A DNA stretch of 11,966 nt from Thermodesulfobacteriota bacterium (GTDB lineage Bacteria; Desulfobacterota; SM23-61): positions 1 to 11,966 of the forward strand of contig JASEHN010000047.1 of NCBI GenBank assembly GCA_030018715.1. The letters are read 5' to 3'. The first letter of the stretch is position 1. Each line of letters starts with the position of its first letter. Below are positions 1 through 6,385 of this stretch, piece after piece. The notes beneath the pieces were generated by a model. It was not told where the DNA came from. It saw only the letters and a program-made list of their open reading frames with translations, and searched no databases. Made by a program: the position numbers and the translations under genes.

Positions 1-38
1 CGCCCCATATGCGGAGATATAAGCGCCTTATGATTCCA

Positions 39-56
39 ATCCCGCCATGGCGGGAT
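39..56. repeat. Perfect 18-bp palindrome at the inner edge of the left repeat
   Basis: The sequence atcccgccatggcgggat equals its own reverse complement and can fold as a 7-bp stem with a catg loop. Flanking heptamers gattcca (32-38) and tggaatc (72-78) are complementary and could close an outer stem around it. The right repeat has a different hairpin in the same place (11953-11963), so this is probably the variable tip of the repeat element. Confidence 0.75.
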
Positions 57-128
57 CTGGCCCCCGGCCCCTGGAATCCCTTGGCCTTTACAACACACTT
101 TTTTTCAAAGAGCTAAACTGTTAAAAAT
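56..128 (-). repeat. Left copy of a 73-bp inverted repeat
   Basis: Read on the minus strand, this segment matches 11881-11953 read on the plus strand at 68 of 73 positions by direct comparison. The inner 62 bases differ at only three positions. It contains the run ccaagggattccaggggccg (minus-strand sense). It lies immediately downstream of the leftward acyl-CoA ligase remnant, in the same orientation relative to transcription as the right copy has to its operon. The function is unknown; a dispersed palindromic repeat, a transcript-end element or the end of a mobile block are all possible. Confidence 0.9.
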
Positions 129-159
129 TATCTTTAGTTTTCAATCCAATGCCTTATCT

Positions 160-519
160 CTATTCCTTGATCCCGGTTTTCTGCATGACCCATCGGCGAA
201 GTTGTATCTTGTCAACTTTGCCCACGCGAGTGACCGGCCAATCCTGTTCTGAAATATTCATGACCCGCTTGGGAATTTTGAATCCCGCCAACTTCCCTTT
301 ACAATGAATTCTGACTTCTTCCAAAGATAAATCCTTTCCCGATCGCGTCTGTACGATTGCCGTAACGGATTCACCCCATTCTTCATCTGGTAAGCCGATG
401 ACCTGGACTGACTGAATATCCGGATGTCCTTCCAGAAAAACTTCAACCTCCTTTTGCGAAACGTTTTCTCCCCCGGTCTTGACCATTTGCTTATACCGCC
501 CCCGGTAATAAAGATAAAT
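160..519 (-). pseudogene. C-terminal remnant of an acyl-CoA ligase (AMP-binding enzyme)
   Basis: What remains is the mobile C-terminal domain of an ANL-superfamily acyl-CoA ligase. The recognisable stretch starts at YLYYRGRYKQMVKTGGENVS (hinge and A8 loop) and continues through EVEVFLEGHPDIQSVQVIGL and GFKIPKRV to a VGKVDK segment near the end, where the catalytic lysine of the family lies. An ATG exists at 486, but the homology continues upstream of it to about 515 and then meets an in-frame TAG at 520-522. The whole N-terminal ATP- and acyl-binding domain (about 400 residues) is missing, so this cannot be a working ligase. Its sequence differs clearly from the intact ligase at 681-2339, so it is a remnant of another family member and not a partial duplicate. 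The stop codon is at 160-162, about 30 bases before the left inverted repeat. Confidence 0.8.
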
Positions 520-526
520 CTAAAAT

Positions 527-676
527 CTAAGCCATTGAGCCTGCCGAATGGGTGGAGATAACCACCACTTTGGGCACTACCCCCGGAGATTTCTCCTGAG
601 AAAGACCGGCTACGGCAAAGATTAAGAAAATGCCCAGAGCTAACCCCAAGCCTATCCATTTCTTCGGATGATTCAT
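527..676 (-). pseudogene. N-terminal remnant of a secreted TRAP-TAXI-type solute receptor
   Basis: An ATG at 676 has a strong ribosome binding site (aaggagggg, 684-692) and opens 49 codons followed by TAG at 527-529. The peptide has a basic start (MNHPKKW), a hydrophobic core (IGLGLALGIFLIFAVAG) and then a mature start PKVVVISTHSAGS. This looks like the signal peptide and first strand of a periplasmic TAXI-family receptor for a TRAP transporter, normally about 320-350 residues. The reading ends abruptly where homology should continue, and the C-terminal remnant of an acyl-CoA ligase begins within about 15 bases. The ribosome binding site overlaps the last codons of the intact ligase upstream, so the two were probably one operon. 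The TAXI family is inferred from a short stretch; another periplasmic binding protein is possible. Confidence 0.6.
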
Positions 677-680
677 AATT

Positions 681-2339
681 TTACCCCTCCTTGTTATAAG
701 AATTTCTTTCTTCATCTGGATTAGTCACGTTCTTTTCTTTATATTTTTTCAGCTGATAACCGGCCTTTTCTCGATCCCAGGTGCTTTTATTTACACCCAT
801 CTCTTTTAAATTACTTTTCATAACTTTTTGCGTGGTGGTCTTTGGAAGGATGTCTAAAAACTCCACGTATCTGGGAACCATGAAGTAGGCCATGCGCGGT
901 TCACAATAGGCGATTAATTCCGCAGGAGTCAATTTATGTCCGGGTTTCAACACCACACAAATTTTTACTTCATCCTCACCCATTTCCGCGGGCACACCCA
1001 CGGCCGCGGACTCCAAAACATGCGGGTGGGCGTCGATGACTTTTTCAACCTCATAGGTGGAAATATTTTCACCCCGGCGGCGGATGGCGTCCCTTTTTCT
1101 ATCGACAAAATAAAAATAGCCTTCTTCGTCCATGTAGGCGTAATCACCAGTGCGCAACCAGCCTCCTCTGGTCTTTTCAGCCGTTGCTTCCGGCATCTTA
1201 TAATATTGGGGCAGTTGTAGGTTTGGATCCACAAATTTAAAAACCAATTCCCCTACCTGATAAGTCGGGAGATCCTGGTCGTTTTCGTCCACCACCCGGG
1301 CTAAATTGACGGGGATTGCTTTCCCCATCGAGCCCACCTTCCCGTCATAATTTCGTAAAGCCCCCCCTTCCGAACTGCCGTATAGCTCTAAAATTTTCAC
1401 TTGAAAACGCTCTTGAAACATTTCCCAGCCAGCGGCAGGAGTACCCGCGCTGATTCCTATGCGCAAGGGATTTTCGGAATCATTTTTCTTCTCCGGTTGT
1501 TTGAGCAGAATTGGAATCATGGCCCCGAGAAAAGATGTTATGGTCACGTGGTATCTCCTGATGTCATCCCAGAACCGTCTGGCGCTGAACCGTTTTGCCA
1601 GGAATGTGCTGGCATCGGCGGCGATGGCCGCCCAGGTCGTGGCATTTTGACCGTTGATATGGAAAAGGGGAAGGGTAGTCATAAAACGATCGTCCGGCGT
1701 GGCCTGGGCAAAAGAGGCCACCGAGAAACCCGACGTATAGGAATAGGATTGGGTCTTTAAAACTCCTTTGGGTAAACCTGTGGTCCCGGCGGTGTAGACA
1801 ATCATCATCCAATCGTCATTTTTTACTTCAATGTCCGGGGAATGGCTGGAGCCTCGGAAAAAATCAGGCCAGAGAATAATTTCTTCCCTGGTTTCCAAAC
1901 TATGACCAAAAGATGGAGCATGCACGATAATTCTTTTGATATTTTTAAGGTCCTTGCGGATAAAGTTTATGTTTTCCAAAAAAGGCAGGCTTACGACAAT
2001 TGTTTCCGCATCACAATGCTGGATGATATAGGCCAAACCTTCCCCTTTTAAGGCGACATTTATGGGAATAGTCCAGGCTCCTATTTTGGCTAATCCAAAC
2101 CAGGCATAAAGGAATTCCGGGCAGTTTTCCATCACCATGGCTACTTTGTCATTTTTCTTTAGCCCGAGGCTTAGGAAAGAATTAGAAGCAATGTTGGCCC
2201 TTTCATTGATCTGCCGATAAGTAATCTGTTGATCTTCGTAAAAAAGAAAGACTTTTTCTTGATTCCTTTCGGCTTTGTCCTCCAATATCCGGCCTACAGT
2301 TCGCTCCGACATCAGATAGGACTTTATTGGGTTATCCAT
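681..2339 (-). CDS. AMP-forming acyl-CoA ligase (CaiC/FadD-like)
   Basis: This 552-residue protein activates a carboxylic acid with ATP to an acyl-adenylate and then forms the CoA thioester in the cytoplasm. All the expected ANL-superfamily motifs are present in order: the phosphate-binding loop YTAGTTGLPKGV (182-193), LELYGSSEGG (317-326), LRTGD (395-399), the hinge and A8 loop DRKRDAIRRRGENIS (413-427), and a C-terminal lysine in TTTQKVMKSNL (about 505). The length is normal for the family. The DRKRDAIRRRGENIS form resembles ligases annotated as crotonobetaine/carnitine-CoA ligases, but the acyl substrate cannot be read from the sequence. The ATG at 2339 is preceded by gaagg about five bases upstream and a stronger aaggag further away. 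It is the only intact leftward gene, with broken transporter and ligase genes on both sides. Those neighbours suggest a former uptake-and-activation locus for an organic acid. Confidence 0.9.
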   Translation of the reverse strand: MDNPIKSYLMSERTVGRILEDKAERNQEKVFLFYEDQQITYRQINERANIASNSFLSLGLKKNDKVAMVMENCPEFLYAWFGLAKIGAWTIPINVALKGEGLAYIIQHCDAETIVVSLPFLENINFIRKDLKNIKRIIVHAPSFGHSLETREEIILWPDFFRGSSHSPDIEVKNDDWMMIVYTAGTTGLPKGVLKTQSYSYTSGFSVASFAQATPDDRFMTTLPLFHINGQNATTWAAIAADASTFLAKRFSARRFWDDIRRYHVTITSFLGAMIPILLKQPEKKNDSENPLRIGISAGTPAAGWEMFQERFQVKILELYGSSEGGALRNYDGKVGSMGKAIPVNLARVVDENDQDLPTYQVGELVFKFVDPNLQLPQYYKMPEATAEKTRGGWLRTGDYAYMDEEGYFYFVDRKRDAIRRRGENISTYEVEKVIDAHPHVLESAAVGVPAEMGEDEVKICVVLKPGHKLTPAELIAYCEPRMAYFMVPRYVEFLDILPKTTTQKVMKSNLKEMGVNKSTWDREKAGYQLKKYKEKNVTNPDEERNSYNKEG

Positions 2340-2424
2340 AAATACCTTCGATTCTCCTTTTCAGGCACGGCCGATTGAACCCCTTTTTTTGCATAGACCA
2401 GGGAGATTATGGAAAGGTCTCTTT
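2340..2424. other. Short spacer between ligase start and permease remnant
   Basis: These 85 bases hold the ribosome binding site for the leftward ligase (aaggag around 2358-2363 and gaagg closer to the start, minus-strand sense). No other gene or clear promoter is visible. Confidence 0.4.
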
Positions 2425-2578
2425 TTAGCCTTTCACCGATCCGGCCCCCCAAGATTTAATAGTCCATCAGGAAGGCATAAATGAGAACGGGGGGGAAGAC
2501 AGGCGAGCATGGCTCCGGCGATAAGTCCACCTCAATGGTAAACGTCCCCTTGATCATTGTTAAAAAACCAAGTTGCCT
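2425..2578 (-). pseudogene. Decayed C-terminus of an ABC sugar-type permease
   Basis: Translating the minus strand in pieces gives QATWFFNNDQGDVYH, then TGA (2532-2534, where tgg for Trp is expected), then GGLIAGAMLACLPP. After a run of seven C (G7 on the plus strand, 2489-2495) the reading shifts to VLIYAFLMDY, then TAA, and finally in another frame GAGSVKG followed by a stop at 2425-2427. Together these resemble the last membrane helix and the G-x-GAVKG ending of MalG-type permeases of carbohydrate ABC importers. At least three lesions are needed to explain it, so it is not a sequencing slip in a live gene. No other part of the transporter is visible. The family call rests on pattern memory of a short stretch. 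Confidence 0.5.
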
Positions 2579-2763
2579 GTGATAAAACTGTAACCACAAA
2601 ACACCTTAATCTATTGGCAAAAACATTCAGGGCAAAATATGTAACGGAAATGAATTGGCAGGTAAAATTTGGGTTGATTATAAAGAAAATGATTGTAGAA
2701 GTCAAATAATTTTTTTATTGATTAGCGAAGGTCAATTTATTTCGGGCGTTTGTCATAAATTCC
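2579..2763. other. AT-rich intergenic stretch
   Basis: I see no gene here. The region is notably richer in A and T than its surroundings and lies just upstream of the operon promoter. The permease reading may extend weakly into it on the minus strand up to about 2640, but I cannot support that. Confidence 0.4.
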
Positions 2764-2792
2764 TTGACGAAAAAAAATAATTTAAGTATTTT
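2764..2792 (+). promoter_or_regulatory. Candidate sigma-70-type promoter of the polyamine operon
   Basis: The hexamer ttgacg (2764-2769) is followed after exactly 17 bases by tatttt (2787-2792). The first matches the -35 consensus at five of six positions and the second the -10 consensus at four of six. Transcription would start near 2799, giving a leader of roughly 38 bases before the first gene at 2837, which has a cggagg ribosome binding site. It is the best match I found in this AT-rich region, and AT-rich DNA makes chance matches easier. Confidence 0.5.
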
Positions 2793-2836
2793 TTATCTGA
2801 AAGAAAAAACGCAAACCTCTCGGAGGCGAAAAATAT

Positions 2837-3892
2837 ATGAGCCGGCACTCGAAATTAAAACAACCCGTTCAGCCAGTGGAGGTTCGGATAGAAAATACCC
2901 TGGCCGACCTATTACGCAGAATGGGCCATACTGCTTTCCAGGGGAAGAACCTTTCCTGGGCGGTTCAGATATGGTTAGAGATGCTCAAGAATGAGACAAC
3001 CATACTGCTCGGTTTAGCGGGCGCTTTGGTTCCGGCAGGGATGCGCCATTTGCTCGTTTATCTCATTAAGAACCGGATGATTGACTGCCTGGTTTCCACG
3101 GGAGCAAACCTTTTCCATGATCTTCATGAAACCCTGGGAAAATTCCATTGGCAGGGAAATTGTTCCCTTGATGATGTTGAGCTGAAAAAAGAAGGGATCG
3201 ACCGCATTTATGATGTCTTTGCCGTGGAAAAGGAATTTGTGGAGACGGATCGCTACATCATGGGTTTCGCCCGCTCTTTGCCGCCCGGGCAGCCCTTAAC
3301 CACCCGTGAATTCTTTTTGCGCCTGGGAGAGCAACTTATCCGGGAGGGTAAAGGCGAGGGAATTATCACGGCTGCAGCCAAAGCCGGAGTGCCCATTTAT
3401 TGCCCGGCAATGGGAGATTCTTCCATCGGGATTGCCTTGGCCCTGGAAAAAAGCGACCGTCCCCTGCTCTTTGACATTCTAACTGACGTGCGCGAGACCG
3501 CCTATATTGTTGCCCAATCAAAAGCCACCGGGGTAATTTTTTTGGGTGGGGGAACTCCGAAAAATTTCATTCAGCAGACGGAAGTAACGGCCAACTTAAT
3601 GGGTCTCAAAGTCCAGGGACACCGGTACGCCATCCAGGTGACGACGGACGCGCCCCACTGGGGCGGATTGAGCGGTTGCACTTTCGAGGAAGCCCAATCC
3701 TGGGGAAAGATTTTTGAACGCGCCCAAAAGGTTACCCTCTATTGCGATGCCACGGTCGCCCTACCTCTTGTGGCCACGGCCGTGGCCCAGGAGAGCCAAA
3801 CGTTCCTTTCCCGGCGCATCCGGCCGGATATGCCAAAACTTTTTTCTAAACCTCAGAAAAGAAAAACATCCGGGAAAAGAGGGCAGAGATGA
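2837..3892 (+). CDS. speY: Deoxyhypusine-synthase-like protein, probable homospermidine synthase
   Basis: This 351-residue protein belongs to the deoxyhypusine synthase family. In eukaryotes and archaea that enzyme transfers an aminobutyl group from spermidine, via NAD, to a lysine of eIF5A. Bacteria have no eIF5A, so bacterial homologues are thought to pass the aminobutyl group to a small amine, making homospermidine. Visible features are the nucleotide-binding segment VSTGANLFHDLHE (86-98), YCPAMGDSSIG (188-198), the glycine-rich FLGGGTPKNF (235-244), TTDAPHWGGLSG (269-280) and SWGKI (288-292). The last carries the lysine (K291) equivalent to the one that forms the enzyme-substrate imine in human DHS. 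The ATG has cggagg about nine bases upstream. The stop overlaps the agmatinase start (ATGA), and the following genes make putrescine, which supports a polyamine product. The symbol is tentative, and the exact amine product is inferred. Confidence 0.85.
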   Translation: MSRHSKLKQPVQPVEVRIENTLADLLRRMGHTAFQGKNLSWAVQIWLEMLKNETTILLGLAGALVPAGMRHLLVYLIKNRMIDCLVSTGANLFHDLHETLGKFHWQGNCSLDDVELKKEGIDRIYDVFAVEKEFVETDRYIMGFARSLPPGQPLTTREFFLRLGEQLIREGKGEGIITAAAKAGVPIYCPAMGDSSIGIALALEKSDRPLLFDILTDVRETAYIVAQSKATGVIFLGGGTPKNFIQQTEVTANLMGLKVQGHRYAIQVTTDAPHWGGLSGCTFEEAQSWGKIFERAQKVTLYCDATVALPLVATAVAQESQTFLSRRIRPDMPKLFSKPQKRKTSGKRGQR

Positions 3893-4809
3893 GCGATCAA
3901 CCTTCCACCATTCCCTTTAATTTTGGCGGACTTCCTCGCCATGAATCCCTCCTGGAAAATTCACGGGTCGTCTTTTTGCCTGTTCTCTACGACCTGACCA
4001 GCACTTACCTTCCGGGATCCCGCCGCGGGCCTCTGGCCATTTTGGAAGCTTCCACCCACATGGAGCTTTTTGACGAAGAATTAGACCAAGAAACTTACCG
4101 GATTGGTTTTCATACCGTCGAACCCCTGCAGGCAGTGTCTTCCGGCCCGGAAGAAATGGTCCGGCAAATTCAGGCCTGTGCCGGCAAGCTGATTCGCCAA
4201 AATAAATTTCCCGTGCTCATCGGAGGAGAGCACACCGTCACCCTGGGAATGGCCCGGGCCATCAAAAAGAAATATCCCAAAGTCTCCTTCCTCCAGTTGG
4301 ATGCGCATGCCGACCTGCGCGATTGTTACGAAGGAACATCGTTCAGCCATGCTTGCGTGGGCCGCCGGCTGACGGAATTGGGCCCCCTGGTTCAAGTGGG
4401 CCTGCGCAGTTTGACCCGGGAAGAAAGGGCCTTCCAAAAAAAGGGGGGGGTAACCTCCTTTTTCTGGCATCTTCTATCTGAAAATCCCGATTGGGAAGAA
4501 AGGGTATGCCAGGATCTTTCTTCAGAGGTTTACGTAACTATTGACCTGGATGTCCTCGATCCGGCTAATATGCCTGCGGTGGGCACGCCGGAACCGGGAG
4601 GGTTCAACTGGAAAACCCTGACCCAATTACTGCGGCGAATCGCCCGGGAGAAAACCGTCGTCGGATTCGACGTGGTTGAACTGACCCCCATCCCGGGCTT
4701 GATCGCCCCGGATTTCCTGGCTGCCAAACTGATTTACAGATTTTTGGGAGAAATATTTTATCGCTCACTCGGTAGCGAAAAAAAATCAAAACATAGAAAA
4801 GGAGGGTGA
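3889..4809 (+). CDS. speB: Agmatinase (ureohydrolase family)
   Basis: A 306-residue cytoplasmic enzyme of the arginase/agmatinase family, predicted to hydrolyse agmatine to putrescine and urea with a dinuclear manganese centre. The metal ligands are all present: H115 in IGGEH, D138, H140 and D142 in LDAHAD, and D219 and D221 in VTIDLDVLDPA. The substrate-side segment GTPEPGG (232-238) and the late GFDVVELTP motif (259-267) are also typical. Length is normal. The start at 3889 overlaps the previous stop by four bases, implying translational coupling. The next gene supplies agmatine, which favours agmatinase over arginase, guanidinobutyrase or formimidoylglutamase; sequence alone would not separate these with certainty. 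Confidence 0.92.
   Translation: MSDQPSTIPFNFGGLPRHESLLENSRVVFLPVLYDLTSTYLPGSRRGPLAILEASTHMELFDEELDQETYRIGFHTVEPLQAVSSGPEEMVRQIQACAGKLIRQNKFPVLIGGEHTVTLGMARAIKKKYPKVSFLQLDAHADLRDCYEGTSFSHACVGRRLTELGPLVQVGLRSLTREERAFQKKGGVTSFFWHLLSENPDWEERVCQDLSSEVYVTIDLDVLDPANMPAVGTPEPGGFNWKTLTQLLRRIAREKTVVGFDVVELTPIPGLIAPDFLAAKLIYRFLGEIFYRSLGSEKKSKHRKGG
4799..4806 (+). promoter_or_regulatory. Ribosome binding site that decides the arginine decarboxylase start
   Basis: The sequence aaggaggg ends directly against a possible GTG start at 4806, which leaves no spacing. An in-frame GTG at 4815 lies eight bases further on, the usual distance. I therefore place the start at 4815. The upstream agmatinase stop (4807-4809) lies within this spacer. 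Confidence 0.7.
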
Positions 4810-4814
4810 AGATA

Positions 4815-5381
4815 GTGGAACCCTTGGTCCCGCGAAAACTTTTTTTTACTAAGGGAGTGGGCGGTCATAAAGAAGAGCTGCGCTCTTTCGAGCTGGCCCT
4901 GCGCGACGCCGGTATTGAAAAGGCCAACCTGGTTACTGTTTCCAGTATTCTTCCGCCCCGCTGTAAAATCATCCCCCGCGTCCAGGGACTCCGGGAACTC
5001 GTCCCCGGGGGCATCACTTTCTGCGTTTTGGCCAAATGCAGCACCAACGAACCTCGCCGCCTGATCGCTGCCTCCATCGGCTGCGCCATTCCTTCGGAAA
5101 AATCGCTGTACGGCTACCTCAGCGAACATCATGCCTATGGCCAAACCGAAAAAGAAGCCGGGGATTATGCCGAGGATCTTGCCGCGGCCATGCTGGCCTC
5201 CACCCTGGGCATGGAATTCGACGAAGACAAGAGCTGGGATGAAAAAAAGGAGTTTTACCGCATCAGTGATAAAATCGTGCGCACAACCAACATTACCCAG
5301 TCCAGTATCGTCAAAAGCGGATGGTCAACAGTGGTGGCCGCTGCTGTCTTCCTTTTTGAGGGTAAGTTGGAGGCGTCATGA
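4815..5381 (+). CDS. pdaD: Pyruvoyl-dependent arginine decarboxylase
   Basis: This protein of about 188 residues (GTG start) decarboxylates arginine to agmatine. The family is made as a proenzyme that cuts itself at a serine pair, turning the second serine into the pyruvoyl cofactor. Here the pair is S43-S44 in LVTVSSILPP, exactly the family context, so cleavage should give a small beta chain of 43 residues and a larger alpha chain. Other family marks are the early FFTKGVGGHKEELRSFELAL segment and GYLSEHHAYG (100-109), near the catalytic glutamate. Length fits the family (about 160-195). It supplies the substrate for the agmatinase before it. Its stop overlaps the next start (ATGA). Enzymes of this type are common in archaea, chlamydiae and some anaerobic bacteria. 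Specificity for arginine is inferred from the agmatinase neighbour. Confidence 0.92.
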   Translation: MEPLVPRKLFFTKGVGGHKEELRSFELALRDAGIEKANLVTVSSILPPRCKIIPRVQGLRELVPGGITFCVLAKCSTNEPRRLIAASIGCAIPSEKSLYGYLSEHHAYGQTEKEAGDYAEDLAAAMLASTLGMEFDEDKSWDEKKEFYRISDKIVRTTNITQSSIVKSGWSTVVAAAVFLFEGKLEAS

Positions 5382-6385
5382 AAGTGGGATTATGCTTCAA
5401 CCTGAAGAAGCCCTCAGAAGATCCCTCGGCCGATGATCTCTATGCTGAATGGGATGATGAGGAAACCATTGAAGCAGTCCGTTCCGCTCTGGCCGGCAAA
5501 CACCGGGTAATTATGGTTGAAGGCGGCGAAGAAGCCTTCGAAAAATTCCGCAAGTTCCGGCCCGATATTGTTTTCAATATCGCCGAAGGGCTGCACGGCC
5601 CCAGTCGCGAGCTGCAGATCCCGGCCATGCTGGAGATGCTGCGCATCCCTTATACCGGATCTGATCCTCTGACCTTGGCCCTTTGCCTGGATAAATCCCT
5701 GGCCAAGGAAGTACTGAGCTACCATGGAATTCCTAACCCCCCCTTCGCCGTCGTTTATGACTTGCCGGGAATGAAGAACTTGCCCCCTTTTCCCTTGATG
5801 GTCAAACCCCTCTGGGAAGGATCGAGTAAAGGCATCGGCAACAAGGCCCTGGTGCGCACGTCAAAGCAACTGAAGGAGCAGGTATCCACGATTCTAACCA
5901 AGTATGGCCAACCGGCCCTGGTGGAGAAATACCTGCCGGGCCGGGAGTTCACGGTTGCCCTCCTGGGCAACGCTGTGGACCTGGAAATACTCCCCATCGT
6001 TGAAATCCATTTTGAGCAATTACCACCGGACATCAACCCCATTTACTCCTACGAAGCCAAATGGATCTGGGATACTGTGGAGAAGCCTTTAGAAATTTTT
6101 ACCTGCCCGGCTAAAATTTCTTCCCGGCTTGCCAAAAAAATCCGGGACGTCTGCCGGAAGGCCTTTCTGGCCCTGCGCTGCCGGGACTGGTGCCGTATTG
6201 ATATTCGCCTGGATGACTCGGGCGAGCCCAATATCCTGGAGCTGAACCCGCTGCCCGGTATCCTGCCCAACCCAGATGCCAACTCCTGCTTTCCCAAGGC
6301 CGCCCGGACCGCCGGTTTATCCTACAGCGGTTTGATCAACCGCGTTTTGCAAACCGCCTGCCGGAGGGTTGGACTAAAACCATGA
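5378..6385 (+). CDS. ATP-grasp ligase 1, D-alanine-D-alanine ligase-like
   Basis: This 335-residue ATP-grasp enzyme is predicted to join a carboxylate, activated as an acyl phosphate, to an amine. Motifs resemble D-Ala-D-Ala ligase: FNIAEGLHGPSRE (66-78), PYTGSDP (91-97), DK (105-106), the ATP-binding strand and loop LMVKPLWEGSSKGIG (140-154), LVEKYLPGREFTVALLG (181-197), the late YSYEAKW (223-229), and the magnesium-binding ending DIRLDDSGEPNILELNPLPG (275-294), with E288 and N290 as likely ligands. It starts by a four-base overlap with the arginine decarboxylase gene and ends by a four-base overlap with a second ATP-grasp gene. Lying in a polyamine operon, with no cell-wall gene beside it, it is unlikely to be the housekeeping Ddl. 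I infer an amide-forming role on a polyamine or amino acid. The substrates are not readable from sequence. Confidence 0.85.
   Translation: MKVGLCFNLKKPSEDPSADDLYAEWDDEETIEAVRSALAGKHRVIMVEGGEEAFEKFRKFRPDIVFNIAEGLHGPSRELQIPAMLEMLRIPYTGSDPLTLALCLDKSLAKEVLSYHGIPNPPFAVVYDLPGMKNLPPFPLMVKPLWEGSSKGIGNKALVRTSKQLKEQVSTILTKYGQPALVEKYLPGREFTVALLGNAVDLEILPIVEIHFEQLPPDINPIYSYEAKWIWDTVEKPLEIFTCPAKISSRLAKKIRDVCRKAFLALRCRDWCRIDIRLDDSGEPNILELNPLPGILPNPDANSCFPKAARTAGLSYSGLINRVLQTACRRVGLKP

Noticed and set aside
2764..2994. Plus-strand open frame overlapping the start of the DHS-like gene
   Set aside because: It has no ribosome binding site, starts inside the candidate promoter and overlaps a clearly homologous gene in another frame.
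4439..4450. A8-G8 homopolymer inside the agmatinase, a possible frameshift
   Set aside because: The reading frame stays open and the downstream metal-binding motif VTIDLDVLDP is in the same frame as the upstream ones, so no shift is present.
4081..4470. Long minus-strand open frames opposite the agmatinase and other operon genes
   Set aside because: They are antisense shadows of well-supported genes in GC-rich codons and show no recognisable motifs or start signals.
5378..6385. Housekeeping D-alanine-D-alanine ligase (ddl)
   Set aside because: The fold matches, but the context is polyamine synthesis, a second divergent ligase follows, and no mur/fts genes are nearby. I left the substrate open.
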